Source: JBGFRR01 sp041695045
Lineage (GTDB): Bacteria; Bacteroidota; Ignavibacteria; UBA10030
Length of the DNA: 33,211 bases
NCBI GenBank assembly: GCA_041695045.1
Contig: JBGFRR010000010.1
Span: 1-33,211, forward strand
Direction of reading: 5' to 3'
Part shown: piece after piece, positions 14,909 through 23,314 of the stretch
How positions within the stretch are numbered: the first letter of the stretch is position 1
How the letters are laid out: each line of letters begins with the position of its first letter
Notes under the pieces: model-generated
The model's input: the letters and a program-made list of their open reading frames with translations, nothing else
Told to the model about the DNA's origin: nothing
Database searches by the model: none
Made by a program: the position numbers and the translations under genes

Positions 14909-16890
14909 GCTATGGACTTCCCTTCCATCCAGTACTTGTGCCACAGTGCCAGGTTCAAGAGGTTCCAGAGATTTTGCCCCTCGTCACGCTTCCGATCCCG
15001 ATGCTGCCGCATGAGCGTGGTGATAAAGTCTTTGTGCAAGACGCCTTCTCGGACGAGCGGCGAACTCATCACCGCGCTCTCCAGGAACCCAAACCACTCT
15101 CCACGCAGCCACTCGTTCACCGGCGCAGCGAAACCCTGCTTCTTGCGGTAGATGATATTGTGCGGAATGACGCCTTCCACGGCCTTCTTCAGCAGATACT
15201 TTGGCTCGCCGTTCTTCAGCTTGAGCTCGCGTGGGATCCTCATCGAATACTCGACAAGCCGATGGTCGAGGAACGGCACGCGCGCCTCCACCGACGTCGC
15301 CATCGACATTTTGTCGACGCGCATCAGGAGAAGCTCCGGCAAGCGGTGTTTGAATTCGAGGTAGATCATCTGCTGAAGGTAGTCGGCGTTCGGCACTCGC
15401 TCCAACAGATTCCGATGCCAACGTTGAGCAAACTCACGAGGTGTTTGCCCGGTACGCCGGCGCCAACCGTTCAACAGATGCCGCTTGTGTGTCTCCGTAA
15501 AATTAATCGCTCCGCCCCAAAACAATTCCTCTCCCTCAAACCCTTTTCGAACGTAGTCAAGCGCGAGGTAGGAATGGCGCTTCTCGAGGACCACGCCCGC
15601 GGCTCTGAAGATTGCCCCCTGAGCAAACTGTGGCAACGAGCGGTAAAGTTTCCAGACCGTGTCGTGAAATCGGAGCTCCCGCAGCATCCACTCGTAGCCG
15701 ACAAATTGCTCATCGCTCCCCTCGCCGACCTGGACGACAATCGTACCGTTATCCCCCGCAAGTTTAGAGACAAAATAGAGCGGGATGCTGACTGGGTCTG
15801 CCAACGGTTCATCGTGATGATAGATGAGCTTCGGCAACAAGTCAAACGCGTCGCGGTGGTCGATGATGATTTCGTGGTGGTTCGTCTTGAACTCCCGAGC
15901 CATTTGCCGTGCAAACTCGAGCTCGTTGTACTTCTCCAAATCCCGAAACCCGACCGAGAACGTATCCACCGGCCTGTCCATCAGCTCCGCCATCAACGCG
16001 ACATTCGTGCTCGAATCGATGCCGCCGCTCAAGAACACTCCGAACGGCACATCGCTCATCATCCGGTCCTTGATCGATTGTTTCAGCAGCGTGCGGATCG
16101 TAGCAATGCACGATGTTTCCGTCATCTGCACGTCGTTTCCAACAAACCGCGAACGCGCAACGGGCGATCCATCGACATCAATCGACGGCTGTTCTCCTCT
16201 CGGAACGGGATCCCAGTACTGTTCCTTGTGAATATCGCCGTCAGCTCCGACAATCATCCGATGCCCGGGTTCGAGCTTGTAGATGTCCTTGAACATCGTC
16301 ATCGGAGCGGGCGGAACGAGAAAGGTGAGGTAGTGATCCAACGCTTCTTCATTCATCTCCCGCCTGACGGAGGGATGTTGCAGGATAGTCTTGATCTCGG
16401 AGCCAAACAGAAAATTGCCATCGGCAAAGGTATAATAGAGCGGCTTGATGCCGATGCGGTCGCGAGCGAGAACGAGTCGCTGTTTTCGTTCATCCCAGAT
16501 CGCCAGGGCAAACATGCCGAGCAACTTGTGGACGAAGTCGAAACCGTATTCCTGGTAGGCGTTGAGGATAGTCTCCGTGTCGGAGCGCGTGCGGTAACGA
16601 TAGCCTTTGGCTTCGAACTCTTTGCGCAGGACAAGGTGGTTGTAGATTTCGCCGTTGAAGACGATGGCAAGCATGCCGTCCGACGAGAACATCGGTTGAT
16701 TTGCTGCGGGGGAGAGGTCGACGATAGCGAGACGGCGGAATCCCAGACCAACATTCCGTTGCGGCGAGACGAATACACCAACGTCATCCGGACCACGATG
16801 CGTCATCGTATCGCGCATCTTGACGACCAGCGCTTCATCCACCGCCTGAGCCGTCTTCGCGTATTGAAGTATGCCGGTAATGCCGCACAT
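14905..16890 (-). CDS. asnB: Asparagine synthase-type glutamine amidotransferase
   Basis: A 661-residue two-domain enzyme. C2 follows the initiator Met (MCGITGI) and is the nucleophile of the N-terminal class II glutaminase domain; NGEIYN (79-84) and D104 complete that site. The C-terminal synthetase domain has the PP-loop SGGIDSS (288-294), which activates a carboxylate with ATP, plus the conserved EARVPFLDHRLVEY region. In free-standing metabolism this is AsnB, making asparagine from aspartate. Inside a polysaccharide operon such proteins often amidate uronic acid residues or a related carboxylate instead. An insert of about 25 residues precedes the PP-loop domain (around 230-258). The gene lies 14 nt after yfhO. 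Fold and active-site residues are certain; the true acceptor is inference. Confidence 0.92.
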   Translation of the reverse strand: MCGITGILQYAKTAQAVDEALVVKMRDTMTHRGPDDVGVFVSPQRNVGLGFRRLAIVDLSPAANQPMFSSDGMLAIVFNGEIYNHLVLRKEFEAKGYRYRTRSDTETILNAYQEYGFDFVHKLLGMFALAIWDERKQRLVLARDRIGIKPLYYTFADGNFLFGSEIKTILQHPSVRREMNEEALDHYLTFLVPPAPMTMFKDIYKLEPGHRMIVGADGDIHKEQYWDPVPRGEQPSIDVDGSPVARSRFVGNDVQMTETSCIATIRTLLKQSIKDRMMSDVPFGVFLSGGIDSSTNVALMAELMDRPVDTFSVGFRDLEKYNELEFARQMAREFKTNHHEIIIDHRDAFDLLPKLIYHHDEPLADPVSIPLYFVSKLAGDNGTIVVQVGEGSDEQFVGYEWMLRELRFHDTVWKLYRSLPQFAQGAIFRAAGVVLEKRHSYLALDYVRKGFEGEELFWGGAINFTETHKRHLLNGWRRRTGQTPREFAQRWHRNLLERVPNADYLQQMIYLEFKHRLPELLLMRVDKMSMATSVEARVPFLDHRLVEYSMRIPRELKLKNGEPKYLLKKAVEGVIPHNIIYRKKQGFAAPVNEWLRGEWFGFLESAVMSSPLVREGVLHKDFITTLMRQHRDRKRDEGQNLWNLLNLALWHKYWMEGKSIA

Positions 16891-16902
16891 GGAAGGCAGA
16901 TG

Positions 16903-19413
16903 CTATGACGACGGTTGCCCGCTGTCCGGTCTTTTCCTGAAGTGGCGAACTGCAAAGAACCCAATTGCGCCGAGGACGAGGATATTCGCTGCGAGGCTGA
17001 GATTTTTTCCAAGATAAAATCCCCGCGGTTCGAAGCGCATCTCCAACGTGTGGACGCCCTCGGGCACAATGACGCCACGGAACATGTAGTTGACGCGATG
17101 AATCGGGATCGGGCTGCCGTTGAGGTAAGCGTTCCATCCTTCCGGGTAATACGCTTCGCTGAGGAACAGGAGGTTGTTGCCCGAAGCGGTGACGCGAAGC
17201 TCTACGTCTTGAATACCGTAATGGGTGATGACGGCGTTTGCTGCGGGATGCGGCGGGTCGATGGACGCCTTGGGGTCGTCTACAAAGTACGCCACATCGC
17301 GTGGGTCGAATGCGCGTGCGCGAATCTTCTCAAGAATGTCGAGCCCCTGTGCGACTTCATAGCGATTTACAAAGAACGCTCGCGGAAGTGCAGATGTGTT
17401 GTGATAGACCTTCCGGTCGGGGCCGTTATAGACGAGCGAGAGATACTCGGCCGTATCGGGTTGATTGGTGATGATGTAGCGGACGTTCATCAATTGCCAC
17501 ACCAACGGATTACGAAGGCCGGCCACATCCACCACATCCTGATACCACCGCATCTTGGCGCCCTGATAGCCGAAGGCGTTTTCGATTCTCCAATACGCCA
17601 GCGTGTTGTTGTACGGCGGCTGACCGTTGATGAACTCTAACACGCGATACTTTGTGGTATCTTGCTGGAGGAATCGTACGTACTCCGGCATTGTGAAGTA
17701 CTGTTGGAACTCGCGTGCGTCACTCGTCTCCATCGGCTTGTAGGCTACACGCCACAGGTCGGCAACGACGGCCAGAACGATAACAGCGCTGAGCATCGTC
17801 AGGCTGATGGATCGGCGGAGATAGAGGAACAGCGCACCGAACGTCGCCAGCAGCACCAGCGCACCGATGATGACATCCGTCACCACAGCATTGACGACAA
17901 AGGTATAGAGCTCAGCAACATACGGAGCAGGAAGGTTTGTGAATTTTCGTCCGATAACCTCTTGAGGGAAAAACGCGCCATAGATGCCCCGGATAATGCT
18001 CGGCAGCATGAGGGCGACGCCGAAGATTCCCGCAAGGCCTCCGAGCGTGTACTTCCATCGCTTCACCGCGGCCGGCGGCATGGACGCATCTCGACCTCCG
18101 ATGAACGATGCCAGTCCATACGCCGCCAGTATCGGGACGAAGATCTGCACGAGCACGAGGATCATGGACGGCACGCGGAATTTATTGAACATCGGGAAGT
18201 ACTTGAACATCGGGTCGTACACCAACGGGAACTCTCTGCCGAACGCCACGAGCATCGAGAAGACGATGACGATGCCCATGTAGAGCACGAACGGTTCCTT
18301 CCGGTTCCGCACAAACCCGACGAGGGCAAGCACCAAGACAACGACGCCCATGTACTGCGGCGCGTGCGTGAACGGCTGCGGCCCGAAGTACGTGTTCACC
18401 TTCATCACCTGATTGTTGGAGAGCGGCCCCTGATACGGATGCACACCGAAGCCATACCACGAAGGGACGAAGAACGTCATCATCTCGCCCGGTGCGAACG
18501 ACCAGTTTGTTGCGTACTCATAATCGAGTCCGCCTTCCTTCGTCGTTCCTTCGCTCGATTGCACGATGGGCGCCATGCCGCGAATAGAGTACGGGTTGTA
18601 TTCGAGGACGGAGAGGTATTTATCGGCATCCATCAGGAAGGCGATACCGCTTGCCACAACCACCACGGCCGCTACGCGCGCGATGCCGTTCCATGATTCT
18701 TTGTTGCGGAGAGCACGGAGAGCGAGAAACAGCCCATAGATTCCGAGCGCGAGGAAGGTGTAGAAGATCATCTGAATGTGCGCAGGGACAAACATGAAGT
18801 GCAGCGCGATGACCATCAGCAGGGCGAACATCGTGTTCCATTTCTCCCGCAGCCGCTCCACGAGATAGAAGATGAACGGGAAGAACGCCATCACCGCAAT
18901 CTTCGTATTATGGCCTGCCATGATCCAGATGACGATGTACATCGAGAACACCGTCGCCAGCGCGGCAACGAATGCGGGAATCTTCTGCCGAAGTTTATGC
19001 CACGTGAAGAGGTACATCCCGACTGCAAGAACGACGTAATAAAAGAGCACGCGACCGACGGTGGCGTCTGTCGCGATCGAAGAAAACGCCCGGATGACGA
19101 GTGCGAACAGTTCGCTCGAGAGGTCGAAGCCGCGCTCGCCGCCGAGTGTGAGACTGCCGTACGAAGGCATGCCGCAAAAGATGTACGGATTCCAGAGAGG
19201 AAAGATGCCCTGCTGTTTTGCGTCGTCAATCAGCGTATCGAAGCTGTGCGAGGCAATGTTGTCCTCAGCCAGAAATGTTTTCCCGCTGAAGATGATCTCG
19301 TGGAAGAACGCAATCAGGCTGACGACAAGGAGGGCAATCGCCGCTGCGTGCTGGTAGCGCTCGGGAATCAAGGGTTTTTCGTTTACGGTTCGTTCTCGTC
19401 GTTCTTTTGCCAT
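16903..19413 (-). CDS. YfhO-family multispanning membrane protein (putative GT-C glycosyltransferase)
   Basis: An 836-residue protein with about 12-14 transmembrane helices and a large extracytoplasmic C-terminal part. The first helix is at 21-41, followed by an acidic loop LAEDNIASHSFDT and the family signature PLWNPYIFCGMPSYG (72-86). The C-terminal domain contains EAYYPEGWNAYLNG (753-766) and FRGVIVPEGVHTLEM, both hallmarks of YfhO, before a last helix (about 802-822). YfhO proteins act in glycosylating teichoic acids or other surface glycans and are thought to use polyprenyl-phosphate sugars outside the membrane. The DPM1-like enzyme encoded at 24932-25921 could supply that donor. Family assignment is firm; substrate is inference. 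Confidence 0.88.
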   Translation of the reverse strand: MAKERRERTVNEKPLIPERYQHAAAIALLVVSLIAFFHEIIFSGKTFLAEDNIASHSFDTLIDDAKQQGIFPLWNPYIFCGMPSYGSLTLGGERGFDLSSELFALVIRAFSSIATDATVGRVLFYYVVLAVGMYLFTWHKLRQKIPAFVAALATVFSMYIVIWIMAGHNTKIAVMAFFPFIFYLVERLREKWNTMFALLMVIALHFMFVPAHIQMIFYTFLALGIYGLFLALRALRNKESWNGIARVAAVVVVASGIAFLMDADKYLSVLEYNPYSIRGMAPIVQSSEGTTKEGGLDYEYATNWSFAPGEMMTFFVPSWYGFGVHPYQGPLSNNQVMKVNTYFGPQPFTHAPQYMGVVVLVLALVGFVRNRKEPFVLYMGIVIVFSMLVAFGREFPLVYDPMFKYFPMFNKFRVPSMILVLVQIFVPILAAYGLASFIGGRDASMPPAAVKRWKYTLGGLAGIFGVALMLPSIIRGIYGAFFPQEVIGRKFTNLPAPYVAELYTFVVNAVVTDVIIGALVLLATFGALFLYLRRSISLTMLSAVIVLAVVADLWRVAYKPMETSDAREFQQYFTMPEYVRFLQQDTTKYRVLEFINGQPPYNNTLAYWRIENAFGYQGAKMRWYQDVVDVAGLRNPLVWQLMNVRYIITNQPDTAEYLSLVYNGPDRKVYHNTSALPRAFFVNRYEVAQGLDILEKIRARAFDPRDVAYFVDDPKASIDPPHPAANAVITHYGIQDVELRVTASGNNLLFLSEAYYPEGWNAYLNGSPIPIHRVNYMFRGVIVPEGVHTLEMRFEPRGFYLGKNLSLAANILVLGAIGFFAVRHFRKRPDSGQPSS

Positions 19414-19419
19414 GGAAGA

Positions 19420-20763
19420 CTACCGGGGGGATGAATGACGGGATTGCAGCGAATCGAGCAGGACGGCCAGTTGCTGAGTAATTGCTCGCCGTTCGTACTT
19501 CCGAATCGCTTGCTCGTTTGGCTCGAAGGCTTGCGTACGGTACCCAAATTTCTCGTAACATTCAACAAACGCCGCTTTGATGGAAGCGATGTCGCTCGGA
19601 TTCGCAACAACGCCGCTTTGCGTTTCGTGCAAAAGCTCCGCAACGGCGCCGTGCGGCGCAAGTGCAAGGATTGGCCTACGCGCGCCCAAGTACTCAAACA
19701 CTTTTCCGGGAACGATCTCCCCGCTTTCCTTCGCTTCATCCACAATCAAGAGAAGGAGGTCGGCGCGCAGTAATTCAACGACGCTCTCTGCGTGCGGACG
19801 ATAGAGCGTCACGTCAACCGCCTGCCGGATCGCCGTCGTCTCCAACATCCGCTTCACGTCCGCACCGAAGCGGCCGATGAACTTCAGGTTGATGTTTCCG
19901 ACGTCGATCGTTCCCTCTGCGACCAACTCTTCCACCGCGCGCAAGAACGATTCCGGGTTCCGCTTGCCGTACATCGAGCCGGTGTAGACCACCGTGAAGC
20001 GCTCGTTCGGCGTGCGGTCGGCATGGGGGAAGTCGGCGCCGTCGAATCCATTCGGCAGATAGAAGAGCTTCGTGCAGTCCACCTCCGGATACTTGCGCAT
20101 GATGTCCTTCAGAATGCCTCGCCATGCCCCTTCAACAATGTCGGCGCTCGAGATGACCGAGTGTTCCATCGCTTTATCGATGGCTCGCGGAAGAAACCAT
20201 CGCTTCGGCGTGGTGAGAAACTCCGTCCACGGATCGCGGAAACCGGCAATCCACGGAATGCCCGTCCCTTTGTGGAGATGCTGAGCAATGACGGCGCAGG
20301 TGTACGGCGGCGAGGAGGAGTAGATGGCGTCGATCACTTCTTCCCGGATGATCCGCAGTCCTTCCGCAACGGCGTAAGGGTACCATCCGATGCGCGCGTC
20401 GGGAATGAACAACGTTGCGCGGATGCATTCAGCGATCCGCTGAGCAATGCTCGGTGTTGTGCCCGGGCGCGGCATGTTCTCAACGTCCACCGGCGCGTCG
20501 GCTCGCTTGCCCGTGAGCGTGCGATAGAGGCGATAGGGCTCGAGGATCTTGGTGCGATACACCTTCGTGTCGCGGGGAATTTCGGCCAAGAGCGATTCGT
20601 CCCGCGCGGGATAGTCCCCCTCACGCACCGTCAACACTACCGGCTGCCAACCGAACTCCGGCAGGTATTTGACGAACTTCAGCACACGCTGCACACCGGG
20701 TCCACCGGAGGGAGGGAAGTAGTAGGTAATGACGAGAACTTTTTTCACCGGGAAGATTTTCAC
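19420..20763 (-). CDS. GT4-family glycosyltransferase
   Basis: A 447-residue GT-B glycosyltransferase. The N-terminal domain opens KVLVITYYFPPSGGPGVQRVLKF, the glycine-rich acceptor-side loop common in WcaI/capsule GT4 enzymes. The C-terminal domain holds VVYTGSMYGKRNP, LKFIGRFG and EIVPGKVFEYLGARRPIL, an intact E-x7-E (E followed by IVPGKVF and E). An insertion around residues 85-115 (KRADAPVDVENMPRPGTTPS) is common in this subgroup. It lies 6 nt before yfhO in the direction of transcription and follows the toxin gene by 51 nt. It should extend the lipid-linked repeat in the cytoplasm. Donor unknown. Confidence 0.88.
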   Translation of the reverse strand: MKIFPVKKVLVITYYFPPSGGPGVQRVLKFVKYLPEFGWQPVVLTVREGDYPARDESLLAEIPRDTKVYRTKILEPYRLYRTLTGKRADAPVDVENMPRPGTTPSIAQRIAECIRATLFIPDARIGWYPYAVAEGLRIIREEVIDAIYSSSPPYTCAVIAQHLHKGTGIPWIAGFRDPWTEFLTTPKRWFLPRAIDKAMEHSVISSADIVEGAWRGILKDIMRKYPEVDCTKLFYLPNGFDGADFPHADRTPNERFTVVYTGSMYGKRNPESFLRAVEELVAEGTIDVGNINLKFIGRFGADVKRMLETTAIRQAVDVTLYRPHAESVVELLRADLLLLIVDEAKESGEIVPGKVFEYLGARRPILALAPHGAVAELLHETQSGVVANPSDIASIKAAFVECYEKFGYRTQAFEPNEQAIRKYERRAITQQLAVLLDSLQSRHSSPR

Positions 20764-20814
20764 GGACTCAGGCTGATGGGCACGGATTTGCCATTTCTTG
20801 ATGACTATGTGCCG

Positions 20815-21192
20815 TCAAACCATCTGCAACTGAATCTCGGACAGACGTTCAAAATCTTTTTTGTTTGCAGAGATGAGAATGGATGAGGTCGTGTATGCAG
20901 TCCCGGCAATGATTGCATCAGGAATTTTGAGGCGATACCGTTTGCGAAAAAAGATCGCTGCTTCTTCGATGTCTTCGTTCAGCGGCACAACTCGGAAATA
21001 ACTCAGAAGAGACCGCAGGCGTGGTTCCTCCTCGCGGACACCTGTGGGCAACGACAAGAGTTCAAGCCTCACAATAACCGATGTCAGAAGGGTGCTGCGC
21101 TGCCACAATTCCTGGTCGAAGTAGGGTCGAACTCGCGGGTCGTCCGCAAAGTGGTAAATGAAAATATTTGTGTCGAACAGAAGGTTCACCAT
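20815..21192 (-). CDS. PIN-domain ribonuclease, VapC-like toxin
   Basis: A 125-residue PIN domain, the fold of VapC toxins that cleave tRNA or rRNA using magnesium. The acidic site can be read as D7 (LLFDTNIFIY), E44 (VIVRLELL) and D92 (KIPDAIIAGTAY), with N110/D113 (SANKKDF) near the usual fourth position. Length and motif order match the COG1487-type group. The ATG at 21192 overlaps a 50-codon ORF just upstream that is the natural candidate antitoxin. The pair interrupts an otherwise continuous polysaccharide operon on the same strand, suggesting insertion. Toxin activity and target are inferred from family only. Confidence 0.85.
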   Translation of the reverse strand: MVNLLFDTNIFIYHFADDPRVRPYFDQELWQRSTLLTSVIVRLELLSLPTGVREEEPRLRSLLSYFRVVPLNEDIEEAAIFFRKRYRLKIPDAIIAGTAYTTSSILISANKKDFERLSEIQLQMV

Positions 21193-21338
21193 GCGGTGTG
21201 GCGGACGTTCAGCATTTCACGTACGAGTTTTTTCTTCTTCGCCCACATTCCGCGCGTTTGCCCTATTATTTTATAATTGGGCTTCTTACGCCGACTCACA
21301 GCCAATGGTGGTCTTCTTTTCAATTTTATTTTCTGCAT
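21186..21338 (-). CDS. Small basic protein, candidate antitoxin for the PIN toxin
   Basis: A 50-residue ORF starting ATG at 21338, too short for usual length filters. GAGGA (minus strand, about 8 nt before the ATG) is a good ribosome-binding site, unusual in this window where few genes have one. Its TGA (21186-21188) lies inside the toxin start region, giving a 7-nt overlap typical of toxin-antitoxin pairs. The product is very basic (MQKIKLKRRPPLAVSRRKK at the start) and contains the stretch IIGQTRGMWAKKKKLVREML. No classical ribbon-helix-helix, AbrB or Phd fold is obvious. VapB-type antitoxins often end with a similar GMW segment that binds the PIN groove. Position and signals support a real gene; the antitoxin role is inference. 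Confidence 0.6.
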   Translation of the reverse strand: MQKIKLKRRPPLAVSRRKKPNYKIIGQTRGMWAKKKKLVREMLNVRHTAW

Positions 21339-21362
21339 GATAGATTCCTCATTGACAAGATG

Positions 21363-22178
21363 CTAATTCTTTTTCTTTCCTGCAACCACGAGCAAGCCTG
21401 TGCCAGTTTTATTCTTTGAAACATAATCAAGATACATCAACGGCAGGACGATTGGAAGCACAAAGATGTAGTAGAAGGGCAACACGATAAACAGCAGCTT
21501 CGTCGCGTTCAGCATCAGCATCGGATATTTGATGCCGAGCCGCCAGGCCATTGAGCCCCAACGCCCATAGCTGAACACAATGCGCTCAACCATGAATCCT
21601 GCCGACTCGAGCTTCGTGCGAAGCTCATCCACACCGTATCCGGCCCGCGCGTGCTCTTCGATAAAGCTCGTGTCGTCCGGTGCATGCACATCCGACCCGC
21701 CCAGATTCGACGGCGTGTTGATGAGCACAACGCCACCCTGCTTGAGCGCCCGGTGGAAGTTTCGGAATACCGTCGCATCGTCCGCTATATGTTCCATCAC
21801 ATCGACCGAGAGGATCAGGTCAAAGCGTTCGCTGTGATTCATCGCAGTGAGATCTTCAACGTGGAACTCCACGTTGCGAACGCCCGCCTTCTGAAAAAAT
21901 GCGCGGCAGTCGTCGATCTGCTCGGCTTTGACATCGACCGCATATACCTTCACACCGGAAAAGCGCGTTGCAACGAAGTAGGTGTACTGCCCAAACCCGC
22001 TGCCGGCATCCATCACCGATTGCGGGGGGTCGGGCAAACGAAAGACCCGTCGCAACTCGCGCTTCACGTACCATTCGCGAAGGAAGAGCAATCCCAGTAA
22101 CTTATAAAGCAGCTTTCGAAGAACGACGCTGTTCCTCACCGCCCTGCCGATGATATTTTTGACGGGGTCGTACCTCAT
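21363..22178 (-). CDS. Class I SAM methyltransferase with C-terminal membrane segment
   Basis: A 271-residue methyltransferase. Motif I is VMDAGSGFGQYTYF (about 55-68), followed by VYAVDVKAEQIDDC and FDLILSVDVMEHIADD, then the late strand GGVVLINTPS. Residues about 222-250 form a long hydrophobic stretch (LLFIVLPFYYIFVLPIVLPL) that should anchor the protein in the membrane, and the N-terminus is basic (GRAVRNSVVLRKLLYKLL). Membrane-bound methyltransferases of this kind act on lipid-linked or surface glycans. It overlaps the upstream GT4 gene by 4 nt and is followed after 24 nt by the small ORF and toxin. Substrate unknown. Confidence 0.85.
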   Translation of the reverse strand: MRYDPVKNIIGRAVRNSVVLRKLLYKLLGLLFLREWYVKRELRRVFRLPDPPQSVMDAGSGFGQYTYFVATRFSGVKVYAVDVKAEQIDDCRAFFQKAGVRNVEFHVEDLTAMNHSERFDLILSVDVMEHIADDATVFRNFHRALKQGGVVLINTPSNLGGSDVHAPDDTSFIEEHARAGYGVDELRTKLESAGFMVERIVFSYGRWGSMAWRLGIKYPMLMLNATKLLFIVLPFYYIFVLPIVLPLMYLDYVSKNKTGTGLLVVAGKKKN

Positions 22179-23314
22179 CCGCCGCTCCTTGCGCGCAGTA
22201 TCGCTTCCTCAACGCGCTCGATGAATCGTTCCCAGTTGTAATTCTTCTTCTCCGCTTCAATGTTCCGCGCAAATTCCTCGTCGCGGTCTTGCTCAAAGAA
22301 CCCTACTACTGCGTCAGCTATTGCATCGGGCGATTCAGGCGAAACAAGGAATCCCGTCTTTCCTTCTATAATCACCTCTCCCAAACCGCCAACCCGCGTC
22401 GCTACGACGGGCTTATTGAAGTGATACGCAATCTGCACGATGCCGCTCTGTGTGGCAGACCGGTACGGAAGGACGACGAGATCGGCAGCCGAGAAGTATG
22501 TCGCAATCTCTTCATTCCGCACATACTCGGCGCGCAGCTGCACATTCGGCTGTAAACCGCGCGTCATAATCTGTCGCTCGTACTTTTCCTGATCTTCATA
22601 GAATTCTCCCACAACCAACAGCTTTGCCGCCATGCGCCGAAGAATCGACGGCATCGCATCGAGCAGAATATCGAGTCCCTTGTATCGCCGGACATAGCCA
22701 AAGAACAGAAGCACACGCTCGGACTCCGAAAGGCCGAGCGCGCGCCGTGCCTCGCCGCGTGGAATCGGATCGCCGAAGATGTTGTAGATCGGATGCGGCG
22801 CAACCACCGAACGCGCCGCCGGAAGGAGTTCGTGCAGATCGGCCTTCACCGCGTGCGATTGAACGATGCACACATCGGCCGCACGCAGAGCAAACCGCGT
22901 CAGCATCGCGTCGCCGGGGCGACGCTCGTGGGGAAGAACATTGTCGCAGATGAACAGCACCGTCGCGCCGGTCAACCTCTTGACGCGCCGCGCAATGACG
23001 CCGAGACACGGAGCCAGAAACGGAATCCAATACCGCATGATGATCGCGTCCGGCTTCTTGGCAGCGATTGCACGTGCAGTCTTAAACCAAGAAAACGGAT
23101 TGACCGAATCTACCATCGCTGTCGTCGGCAGCTCATACACCGGCTTACCGGGGTCCAACTGTGTTGTACCGGGAAACAGGAGTTGCGGATACTGTCGCGT
23201 GAACGACACAAGCTCAACATTGTGTTGCTTCGCAAGGTGCCAGCCGAGCGCGGCGTTGAGCTGCGCCATCGAGCCGCGCATCGGATACGCCGTGCCGACG
23301 ATAACGATGTTCAC
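22175..23314 (-). CDS. GT4-family glycosyltransferase (GTG start)
   Basis: A 379-residue GT-B glycosyltransferase. The GTG at 23314 (VNIVIVGTAYPMRGS) is preferred to the longer frame (to 23386) because it creates a GTGA overlap with the upstream stop and begins at the natural first strand. The C-terminal domain shows LLFFGYVRRYKGLDILLDA, KLLVVGEFYED, AEYVRNEEIATYFSAADLVVLPY and QSGIVQIAYHFNKPVVATRVGGLGE. The usual E-x7-E is replaced in the QSGIVQIA version, a variant found in a defined GT4 subgroup from exopolysaccharide clusters, so activity is not excluded. It would act on the repeat unit in the cytoplasm. Confidence 0.87.
   Translation of the reverse strand: MNIVIVGTAYPMRGSMAQLNAALGWHLAKQHNVELVSFTRQYPQLLFPGTTQLDPGKPVYELPTTAMVDSVNPFSWFKTARAIAAKKPDAIIMRYWIPFLAPCLGVIARRVKRLTGATVLFICDNVLPHERRPGDAMLTRFALRAADVCIVQSHAVKADLHELLPAARSVVAPHPIYNIFGDPIPRGEARRALGLSESERVLLFFGYVRRYKGLDILLDAMPSILRRMAAKLLVVGEFYEDQEKYERQIMTRGLQPNVQLRAEYVRNEEIATYFSAADLVVLPYRSATQSGIVQIAYHFNKPVVATRVGGLGEVIIEGKTGFLVSPESPDAIADAVVGFFEQDRDEEFARNIEAEKKNYNWERFIERVEEAILRARSGG

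Noticed and set aside
14884..16908. 674-codon plus-strand open frame
   Set aside because: It is exactly antisense to the asparagine synthase gene, whose active-site motifs are unmistakable; the long frame follows from GC-rich codon use.
17662..18696. 344-codon plus-strand open frame
   Set aside because: Antisense to the YfhO gene; His/Arg/Asp-rich as expected from the complement of membrane-helix codons.
19792..20886. 364-codon plus-strand open frame
   Set aside because: Antisense to a GT4 gene with an intact E-x7-E motif.
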